Source of the DNA: Notolepis coatsorum
Taxonomy: Eukaryota; Chordata; Actinopteri; Aulopiformes; Paralepididae
Length of the DNA stretch: 64,000 bases
NCBI GenBank assembly: GCA_963971535.1
Contig: OZ020601.1
Location: 23,431,335-23,495,334, forward strand
Reading direction: 5' to 3'
Part shown: one piece after another, positions 55,709 through 64,000 of the stretch
How positions within the stretch are numbered: position 1 is the stretch's first letter
Layout of the letters: the number at the start of each line of letters is the position of its first letter
The notes under the pieces: model-generated
The model's database searches: none
What the model was told of the DNA's origin: nothing
The model's input: the letters and a program-made list of their open reading frames with translations, nothing else
Position numbers and translations under genes: made by a program

Positions 55709-55785
55709 CTTTAAAACTGTCTGTGAGCTCTGGCAATTGCCACTCAATTAATTTTTCTGTGACAAAGCTGTCCATCAAGACTGGC
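55709..55785 (-). CDS. Candidate coding exon, start of a SAM-like domain
   Basis: On the minus strand a textbook acceptor (TTTCTGTTTTGTTTCAG) precedes a 77-nt exon followed by a strong donor (AAAG|GTGAGAAT). Within it an ATG (55773-55775) opens 22 codons ending in phase 1: MDSFVTEKLIEWQLPELTDS and FK. The helix pattern (E-K-L-I-E-W-x-L-x-E-L) resembles the first helix of SAM-type domains in fish proteins. Upstream and downstream exons were not identified in the window. The exon could belong to a host gene whose other exons lie beyond, or to a domesticated transposon. Confidence 0.45.
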
Positions 55786-57408
55786 CTGAAACAAAACAGA
55801 AAGCAATGTGGAAATTAACACATCTGCAATTAATTAATGCCTTATGCCCAAGTACTCAACCACGTGTGAACGATAGGCCAAGTACTAGCTGACATAGCAG
55901 CCTAGAATATTTAGCACTGAATTCAGGTGTAAAAAGCCTCACCACATGTCTGGCTTCCGCAGTCTACTGCTTAATTTAGTATAGGATGTTGTAAATTGAT
56001 GCCGGAATAGAGAGATGATGGAAAATGTCGACCTCAAAATGGCGCTAAATCACAGTATGTAGCTAGCCAACCAGCTATGTCGCCGCATTGAGAGGACAAC
56101 AGCTTTATTACATATGGTTAATAAAGATATCAATCATATAATGTTACACAGCTATAGATAGTTTAAAACATAGATTAGGCGTTATTAACGCTAACATTGA
56201 AGTGGATGGTGGGCATTCAAGCACTAAATCGTGCGCCCACTGCTGGCACTGAAAGTGTTAATGAAAGAACAGTACACCTAGAGCAATACTAATTATAACA
56301 CACTGACGCCGAGCGTCTAGTAGGTAATAGGAATTACAGGAAGCACTGCAAAGTCCAATGTCCAGTGGTACCGCCGTGTACCGTGTTGGTGGGAAAGTGA
56401 AGGACCGACGACTAGAACACAGAGAGACAGGGGTTAAGTAGGTCCACATACCAAGCATACCACACGCACCACAGTGACAGCCAATCAGGGAACCCAGACC
56501 ATAAGTGACAGGGGGACGGTGACAGGGGAGACAAGTGACAGGTGACAGAATGGTGAGTGGTTCTCAGGCAACAGCTAGAGAACCCAGAACGTCACAGAGT
56601 GGGTATCGAAGGCTGAGTGTCACGACGGAAAATGACAGGGAACCGCCCTGTAGGACAGATATGGGTGTTGAGAAGGTGGTAGAATAATGATAACGATAGT
56701 GCCATGTGCTGTGAGACACTCACAACGTCTACACAGCATAAAAGGCACCATAGTATAATGAGCTTCCGGGAAAACACAAGGGAAAGTTGTGTACAGAAGA
56801 CTCCTGGTTTTGTTTTCTGCTTTCAGAGTCCGGAGATGACCGATAGCGAGCGGGGGAGACCATCGACAGCGAGCGGGGGAGACGGCCAACGGGGCGGAGT
56901 CCGGCGGTCGCAGTTGGTGTTGCTCAGGGGAGGGCGAGGAAGACACCGGGAGCTTTCCTGCGGAGACGCTGTTTTGAGGCATTTGGAACAGAGATCATGG
57001 GCGTGTTTATTGTTGAATTATGGACATCACTATGACGACAGTTGAGAAGTTGTGTAAGAGTACGAAGAGTAAGAGTAAGAGTGTAAGAGTGTAAGAGTAA
57101 AAGTTATGACTTGTCGTGTAAGAGTAAGTAAGCACCATGGTAAGTAAGTAAGCTCCCAGGGAGTGCTAAGTTGCTATGGGGTTGCCTCTGGGTGTCATTG
57201 TGTGGATGGACTGCTGTGTGTTCCCTGGTGCCCCGGGGGATGCATGGTAGGCATCGACTAACAAGATCACAGTTGTGACGGGATGCTGTCTTCCTTCCTC
57301 GGGCACGAAGGAGGGGGGGCCGTGTACATTAAAATGACAGCCGAGTATGATTGAAAAACCAAGTAGTTTGTTGATTCTGAAGGTTGATTTAGAATCAAAG
57401 GGAGGAGT
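55786..57408. other. No confirmed gene
   Basis: A plus-strand acceptor-like TTTTGTTTTCTGCTTTCAG near 56807-56825 leads into a short arginine-rich frame (ATG 56836 to TGA 57043) without recognisable domain. Short GTGACAGG repeats occur near 56490-56560 and GTAAGAGT repeats near 57054-57110. Confidence 0.3.
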
Positions 57409-58068
57409 GAAGGAATCTATGTTTTTCAATGTGTATATAATGTATATATATCGGTGGGTGACAGCATCTACTCAGACGGATCTATAGATCTTAAAAGTAG
57501 CCGGCAGTCAGTGTGTGTCTCCACGGTAGCAAGCAGGGTGTGTGAATGCCAAGGTCGTCAGCAGGTTTGAACAAAAACAATCGAGATAAGCACTGAGAGC
57601 AGGCAGGTTTGGTCAGAGAGAGAGCTATGGGGAGAGTTTTGACATCGATAGAACCATGCTAAAGGTGAAGAGCAGTTGCCATGGCAGCGCGTCACGTAGT
57701 AACAATACGCTAGGGAGAATACGTTATGATGTGAGTTTCTTCCGGGATAAGTTAGACTGAGATACGACGCCCAGACGAGCAGACGTGTTGATCAGAGACT
57801 TTCATCCCTCCCCACCCTCGCTGGGTGGGGGAGGGGAAATAGTGACACATCATCACTAGCTTCGGTTAACAGGAAATGGTGGTTGGCTACGACGAGAGAG
57901 AGAACCATTGGATTAAAGAGAATTAAGATTGAACAAGGACAATACAGAACGGTGTTTCCATCTGGTACAGAGGCTATGTTTATGAAAATAAACATGAGGA
58001 TCTAAGGAAAGAGATCACGTTGCAGTGTCGTTTCTTATGACTAACGGATGTACTAACGGGGGTTGATA
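57409..58068 (+). repeat. Candidate solo or 3' LTR
   Basis: A purine run AAAGGGAGGAG precedes TGAAGGAATC. A TATATAATGTATATATA box lies near 57436, AATAAACATGAGG near 57987, and the segment could end at GTTGATACA (58068). The order polypurine tract, TG, TATA, AATAAA, CA fits an LTR, but no second copy is in the window and no target duplication was defined. Confidence 0.3.
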
Positions 58069-58177
58069 CAGTGGGTGACAGCCAATGTGAAGTATTGAAA
58101 CAAACGCAACGCAGAACAGGGAGAGTCATGAAGGAGATGACGAGATGAGATCGGCTGATTACCGAAGAATCCAACAA

Positions 58178-58935
58178 CATGTGAAAGGTATGTTTGTGTG
58201 ATCACATGTGAAAGGTATGTTAGTGAGCACGTGTGGAAGGTATATTTGTGTGAGCACATATGAAAGGTATAATGTGAAAGGTATGTTTGTGTGAGCATAC
58301 AAGGTATGTTTGTGTGAGCACATGTGAAAGGTATGTTTGTATGAGCACATGTGAAAGGTATGTTTGTGTGAGCACATGTGGAGGGTATGTTTGTGTGAGC
58401 ACATGTGGAGCGTATGTTTGTGTGAGCACATGTGAAAGGTATGTTTGTGTGGGCACATGTGTAGGGTATGTTTGTGTGAGCACATGTGGAGCGTATGTTT
58501 GTGTGAGCACATGTGGAGGGTATGTTTGTGTGAGCACATGTGAAAGGTATGTTTGTGTGAGCACATGTGGAGCGTATGTTTGTGTGAGCACATGTGAAAG
58601 GTATGTTTGTGTGAGCACATGTGGAGCGTATGTTTGTGTGAGCACATGTGAAAGGTATGTTTGTGTGAGCACATGTGGAGGGTATGTTTGTGTGCGCACA
58701 TGTGAAAGGTATGTTTGTGTGAGCACATGTGGAGGGTATGTTTGTGTGAGCACATGTGGAGCATATGTTTGTGTGAGCACATGTGAAAGGTATGTTTGTG
58801 TGAGCACATGTGGAGGGTATGTTTGTGTTAGCACATGTATGTGAAAGGTATGTTTGTGTGAGCACATGTGGAGGGTATGTTTGTGTGAGCACATGTGAAA
58901 GGTATGTTTGTGTGAGCACATGTGAAAGGTATGTA
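58178..58935 (+). repeat. Minisatellite 8, 28-bp unit
   Basis: CACATGTGAAAGGTATGTTT plus GTGTGAG, about 27 copies, with GGAGGG and GGAGCG variants. The 28-bp period shifts the frame each unit and lacks stops, so long frames on both strands are chance. Confidence 0.97.
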
Positions 58936-59550
58936 TGGGAGTAGCGAGTGAGGTGCATGTTCAATGTGAAGACATGTGTGCGTTTAGGAGAGAGAATGTG
59001 TAATGCTTGTGGTCCCATTGTCTACTACCAAAAAGAGACCAGTTTTCATCCATTGCCAGAGCAGAGAGCAGTGGAGAGTGACCAGAGCGAGTGACTATGT
59101 CAAGTCCTCGAGTGGCTGTTCTGGTAATTGAGGCTCATTATGGATCATTTGGTGTACCTGCCGTTTTGGCCTGCTCTCTTTCAGAGTTTGGTGTTGAGTT
59201 TGCTCTCTGGAAGACACAGCCGCTCTCCAGAGCCTCTAGTCTAGTCTGTATGTGTGTTACCATTACGTACCTAGTTTAGTTTTTGCCATGGGGATGCATA
59301 GAGTGAGCACTCTCAATCCAAATCCCATTAGAGGCAAACTCCACCCGTTTTCTACCCAGAAGACATCACTGCTTCTTCCTCATTTGAGATTCAGTGGGTG
59401 GTTGGGAAGCGTGTATATTTTCCCTAACGGAGTTGCACTTCCGCGTTCGGTTTGCGCGATCTGATTGGCCACTGATGTTTTTTTCAGCGCCAATCGCGTT
59501 ACTCCTAACAAACTGGTTAAGCTTGGCGACTCTTTCGAAGTCGCTCTCTT
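58936..59550. other. No gene seen
   Basis: No supported feature; the short ORFs are unconvincing. Confidence 0.3.
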
Positions 59551-59620
59551 AAGGTTAGGGTTAATGTTAGGGTTAGGGTTAGTTGGTTAAGGTTAGGGTT
59601 AAGGTTAGGGTTAGGGTTAG
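59551..59620 (+). repeat. Interstitial telomere-like tract
   Basis: TTAGGG repeats with TTAAGG and TTAATG variants across about 70 bp (for example GTTAGGGTTAGGGTTAG near 59566 and 59604). It is flanked on both sides by GC-balanced sequence with AATCGCG and AGAGCGTCTT words. Confidence 0.9.
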
Positions 59621-59887
59621 CCAATTGGAGAGCGTCTTTTTCTTCTTCGCAATCAAAGAGCGTCTTCGCTCACTGAGGCTACGTTAAAAAATCACACGGT
59701 TGGGAACACTGAATTCTCTGCATTACTGCCTCTAGGTGGCGATATACACATGAGAACAGTCAATGACTCATACACTTATTGTAGAAGATCTGAGGCCCAT
59801 GAGGAATGGGATTTTTTGTGTTTTTTTCAAGCATTCACTCTTTGGTATCTCTGTGGTTTCTGTTGGTTGTTTTATGTTACATTCGAA

Positions 59888-60133
59888 GATGGACTGCATT
59901 TATACGACAGCTTTTATCCAAATCGCTTTACAACTTATGCCTCACATTCACCCATTCACAAGCCGACGGTGGAGGCAACCATGCAAGGTGCCAACCTGCT
60001 CACCGGGAGCAGTTAGGGGGTAAGTGTCTTGCTCAAGGACACTTTGAAACCCTGCTGGGCAGAGCCGGAGTCAAATCGGAAACCTTCTGATTACCAGACG
60101 ACTACTCTACCTCCGAGTCCTCAGCCACTGTCG
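59888..60133 (-). mobile_element. tRNA-headed SINE, family B, copy 2
   Basis: Inverted copy of the family at 44134: on the minus strand a tRNA-like head ends near GACTCGGAGG, the CTGCTCCCGGTGAGCAGGTT block is central, and an L2-like tail reaches GCAGTCCATC. Confidence 0.8.
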
Positions 60134-60142
60134 CCCCCATTG

Positions 60143-60606
60143 ATATATATTTTTTTAATCCACTTTTTCCTCCTCCTGTTTTTCTGTGTTTTTTCTCCCA
60201 TCCCAATTTAGTCATGCCAATTCCCCCCTCCCCTTCCTGGTCGTTGCTCGCATGTGCCCCCCACTGGTCGGTCTAGGGAGGGTTGATAGATACTATCACA
60301 TGTCCCCTCCGATACATATGGAGTCAGCCAGCCACTTCTTTTCACCTGCCAGCGCGGACTCTCATTGGTGAGGTGTAACATGTGGGAGGCTTACACTACC
60401 TCGCTGTGCAGGCGCCCTGACCGACCTGTAGGAGTCGTTGTTTACAACGACCAGATTACCACCCACCGGCTTCCCTCCCGCTGACTCTGCCAATTGAGCC
60501 AGTATGACGGCCGGCCAAGCCGGAGGCAACGCTGACAGCCGGATTCGATACCAGTGTCTCTCGCGTTGGTGACGAGCGATTAGTCCGCTGCGCCACCCAG
60601 CCGCCC
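60143..60606 (-). mobile_element. tRNA-headed SINE, family A, copy 5
   Basis: On the minus strand it starts GGCTGGGTGGCGCAGCGG and ends with the GGGATGGGAGAAAA tail and A-rich sequence. CCCATTGA lies on both sides (about 60135-60142 and 60607-60614), a likely target duplication. It inserted next to the head of SINE B copy 2. Confidence 0.8.
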
Positions 60607-61382
60607 CCCATTGAATTTTTTTGTTTTACTACAGTAACGCCTTGTTCTGCTCAACCGTCGGCCCCTGTGTTCTTCTGCTTCTGGGCTGTAGATGGAAACA
60701 CAGAGATGTGTTCAGAATAGCCAATGAGCAGCATCTTATTACATCATCATTAACAACACCTTTGTAAGCAGGTAAAACTCACTACAGCAGTAGCCGCTAC
60801 CGTGGCTTTGGAGATAGTGTTTTGAAATTTGGACAGATTCCTGGCTATTCCAGAGCCACTATCATGGATTTGGCTGAGCTGTGGTGATCGTTTAGCCAAG
60901 CCATAACAGTACACAAAATAATAGTAATTTCACAGCAAGTTGAAGAGCAACCACAGAAGGGTGATAGGAAGCCAGAAAATGTTTATTCAAAGAAGGTAGC
61001 AAACGTCACACCTAAACCATGACCCGTAGTTGCCAGTAGTTCCTCACAGGACGCTGATTGGTCTAAACCACTGTCGTTTGGCTGCAAGCGCAAAACTTGA
61101 AGCCTGACTAGATGGATTCTTGCATGATCTCGTGACTCCAGCTGCCTGGCGAGGTAAGTCCCACATGCCGCCTGGTGGAAATTTGCACTCTACTGAGCAT
61201 ACCTTTCTAGTTCAGATATAAAATCATACCATAGACAGTTTATTTTTCAATTCTGAGTTCAAATGTATCTCTTAGAGCAGAGTGCGCGGCAGGGTGAAGA
61301 TATCAACCACCTGGGCAGCAAAATTACCATGTGTTTAGGAGAAAGACTGCTTTAGAAGATGATTTCATCCTGAATGCATGTT
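60607..61382. other. No gene seen
   Basis: No supported feature. Confidence 0.3.
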
Positions 61383-61557
61383 GAGACCCCTAAACATCCA
61401 CTCTCCTGACCACTCAGAGACCCCTAAACCTCCACTCTCCTAACCACTCAGAGACCCCTAAAGAGCCACTCTCCTGACCACTCAGAGACCCCTAAACCTC
61501 CACTCTCCTGACCACTGAGAGACCCCTAAACCTCCACTCAGAGACCCCTAAACATCC
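61383..61557 (+). repeat. Minisatellite 9, 34-bp unit
   Basis: GAGACCCCTAAACCTCCACT plus CTCCTGACCACTCA, about five units, ending at the L2 LINE tail. Confidence 0.9.
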
Positions 61558-61737
61558 ATTTACATTTAGTCATTTAGCTGACGCTTTTATCCAAAGCGAC
61601 TTACAAGTTCTGTGCGACAAGACAGCAAGAAGGGTATAACTCTATCAGCTGAGTAACAATGTTCATCAAAGTGTTGCGTGTTACAGTGTAGGTTAGTTTA
61701 TTAGGACAAGTGCATGACATTAAGGTTAGTCGGGGTT

Positions 61738-61773
<36 letters not shown>

Positions 61774-64000
61774 CATTTCAGATAATGGTTGAAGAAGTGA
61801 GTCTTTAGTCGACGGCGAAAGATTGGACGGGATTCGGCTGTCCTAACTGGGATGGGTAGTTCATTCCACCATTGTGGGGCAAGGACTGAGAATAGGCGGC
61901 TTCTCTTTGATGACCCTCCGGGAGCTTGGATAGGAGTAGATCTGAGGCGGCCAGAAGACGCAGAGCGTAGGGGTCTTGAGGGTGTGTAGTTAGAGACCAT
62001 TGACCGGAGGTAGGCGGGAGCGGTTCCCTTTGCCGCACGGTATGCTAGGTCGAGGGCCTTGAAGCGGATACGTGCAGCAATGGGGAGCCAGTGCAGGTCC
62101 CTAAGAAGTGGGGTGACATGGGCTGACTTCGGTAGGTTTGAGATCAGGTGGGCCGCTGCATTTTGAATGAGTTGAAGAGGCTTGGTGGCAGTGGCCGGGA
62201 GGCCAGCTAGCAGTGCGTTGCAGTAGTCGAGGCGGGAGATGACTGTTGATTGGACGAGGAGTTGGGTGGCTTCTTTTGTCAGGAAGGGGCGTATCCTTCT
62301 GACGTTGCTCAGGAGGAATCTGCAGGTTCTGGTTGTCGCTGCGATGTGAGCAGAGAAGTTCAACTGGTCGTCGAGGACAACACCAAGGTTCTTGGCGGTT
62401 GGCAACGCGGTCACAGCTGCATTCTCGACTGTGATGGAGAGGTCGGTCAGGGGGGAGGATTTGGCCGGCAGGTGGAGCAATTCTGTTTTGCTTAGGTTCA
62501 GTTTGAGGTGGTTGGTCGTCATCCAGGCGGAGATGTCGGACAGACAGGCCGAGATCCGCTCAGAGACGTGGATATCTGAGGGAGGGAAGGAGAGGAAGAG
62601 TTGAGTATCATCGGCATAACAATGATATGAGAAGCCATGAGATGTGATAATGTTACCCAGTGATTTAGTGTAGAGGGAGAAGAGAAGGGGTCCTAGGACC
62701 GAGCCCTGGGGGACACCCGTCCGGAGGGGGCGGGTGGCCGACAGAGTCCCTCTCCATGACACTTGGTAGGAGCGGTCATTGAGGTATGATGTCAGCCATG
62801 TCAGCGCAGATCCAGCCACTCCCATTCCTGCGAGGGCCGCGAGAAGGATCTGATGGTTGACTGTGTCGAAGGCTGCAGATAGATCTAGGAGAATCAGGAC
62901 AGAGGAGAGGCCTTTCGCTTTTGCTAAGTGAAGTGCCTCTGTGACCGCAATGAGGGCCGTTTCTGTGGAGTGGCCAGTCCGGAAGCCAGACTGATTGGGG
63001 TCTAGGAGGTCATTCTGTAAGAGATAAGCAGTAAGTTGGTTGGATACAGCACGTTCAAGTGTTTTAGAAAGGAAGGAGAGAAGAGAGACAGGGCGATAGT
63101 TGGCTATGACGGTGGGGTTCAGGGTTGGTTTTTTTATGAGGGGCGTGACTCTGGCTTGTTTTAGGGAGGTGGGGACCACCCCCGAGTTGAGTGAGGAGTT
63201 GATGGTTGCAGTTAGGAATGGGAGGATGTCCGGTGCTATGGTCTGGAGGAGTGGGGAGGGTAGCTGGTCCAGCTGGCATGTAGTCGGACGGTTCGACGTT
63301 ACCAGTGTCAGGGTCTCGGCTTCTGTAATGGGAGAGAAAGATGACAGAGTGAAGGATGAGGTTCTCGATTCAGCGTTTGGAATGGGTGGGGGTTGGGAGA
63401 AGGAGCTGCGGATGTTCTCCACTTTTTCCTCAAAGAAGATCGCAAAGTCTTCGGCAGAAAAAGATGAGGGAGGAGGAGGTGGGGGGGGAGTGAGGAGGGA
63501 GGACATGGTAGCATGCAGTTTGCGAAGATTCTTGGCAGAGGCCTCGATCCTATGGTGAAAGAAAGAAGCTTTGGCATTAGTAATGGTTTTGGAGAATGTT
63601 AACAAGAGGTTGTGATATGTGTCGATGTCAGCAGTGAGGCGTGACTTTCTATACTTCCTCTCAGCCGCTCTCAGGACCTGTCTTTGTTCTCTCACTGCAT
63701 CCGTCAGCCATGGACTGGGTGGGGAACGGCGGGCAGGTTTCTCAACGAGGGGACAGAGCTTGTCGAAGGAGGTTGCAAGGGCTGAGAGGAGGGTGGAGGT
63801 TGCCATCTCTGTGGGGAGAGCAGAGAAGGTGTCACTCAAAGGTAGAGCGGATATTATGTCAGAGGAGAGGGTGGAGGGGGATAGGGAGGGCAGGTTGCGT
63901 CTGAGTGAGACGGTTTGAGTTGGGGTGAAGACTTTTCGGTTAAGCATGAGAGTTAGTGAGAAGGATATGAAGGAATGGTCAGATACATGTAGGGGAGTTA
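61558..64000 (-). mobile_element. L2-clade LINE, 3' part, reaches window edge
   Basis: Read on the minus strand from 64000. It ends in the same 3' hairpin and TAAATG tail as 34684. A pure T-run of about 35 bp on the plus strand (61740-61771), an A-run in the RNA, lies between the stop codon and the hairpin. The other copy has a mixed A/T stretch there. The element continues beyond the window. Confidence 0.95.
61773..64000 (-). CDS. L2 ORF2: endonuclease end and full reverse transcriptase (5' partial)
   Basis: The frame is open from the window edge (64000) to TGA at 61773-61775, with no stop in at least 741 codons. At the upstream edge it reads VSDHSFISF, the C-terminal SDH motif of the APE endonuclease, so the ATG at 63947 is internal and the real start lies outside. 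A basic linker, a poly-proline run (about 63470-63490) and the full set of RT blocks follow: NYRPVSLLSFLSKTLERAV, DLSAAFDTVNHQI, GVPQGSVLGP, YHCYADDTQLF and LKLNLSKTELL, then the C-terminal WWNELPIPV block. The lack of stops or frameshifts makes it a candidate for a recently active copy. Confidence 0.9.

Noticed and set aside
56704-57045. Arginine-rich ORF after an acceptor-like site
   Set aside because: The acceptor looks reasonable, but the frame has no known domain and ends without a donor; kept only as a note in the feature for that stretch.
58053-59018. 321-codon minus-strand frame and overlapping long frames on both strands
   Set aside because: They lie in a 28-bp minisatellite with no stop in any frame; the repeating HTNIPFTCA pattern is a by-product of the array.

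Overview
The window looks like nuclear DNA of a teleost fish. The evidence is the mix of repeats: L2-clade LINEs whose 3' tail is the eel UnaL2-type stem-loop, tRNA-headed SINEs, a BEL/Pao retrotransposon primed by tRNA-Tyr, DIRS-like elements with inverted ends, several hAT remnants, long CA/GT/GA microsatellites and a short interstitial TTAGGG tract. No complete host gene is visible. The only host-like signals are one short spliced exon (55709-55785, minus strand), two promoter-like stretches (about 12855-13320 and 43250-43480) and a diverged 5S rRNA copy (17092-17212).

Layout. 1-4300: an unidentified repeat followed by a broken APE/RT LINE that carries a SINE. 5881-10254: one minisatellite split by an L2 LINE and a hAT remnant, and ended by a second hAT remnant. 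10886-15085: mostly unassigned, with a second copy of the 5' repeat, a CTCF/ETS/YY1 cluster and a block also present at 5556-5880. 15086-31688: a 29-bp minisatellite opened by a deep nest. Inside it are a GC-rich block ending in a DIRS-type right terminus (15443-18699) and a LINE on the minus strand. That LINE is itself split by a solo LTR and by a gag-only DIRS-like element. The DIRS-like element is in turn split by a 9.7-kb BEL/Pao retrotransposon (20083-29790). 33395-43100: microsatellites, an 18-bp minisatellite split by an L2 LINE, a 36/40-bp minisatellite split by a hAT element that itself holds a SINE, and an L2 3' end. 43257-47587: a promoter-like stretch, a minisatellite, a SINE, a non-autonomous LTR element with target duplication, and another SINE. 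49066-52790: a 3.7-kb polypurine minisatellite. 53000-64000: a MITE, minisatellites, SINEs, a telomere-like tract and the 3' part of an L2 LINE whose reading frame is open to the window edge.

How it fits together. The main process recorded is repeated insertion of elements into tandem arrays. Several arrays share a CTAG core, and the hAT copies sit in CTAG-centred sites. The BEL element is young: its LTRs differ at four bases plus one C-run length. Its coding region is nevertheless broken by an internal pol deletion and carries a 642-bp tandem duplication in gag. Minisatellite density and the telomere-like tract would suit a subtelomeric or pericentromeric location, but that is inference.
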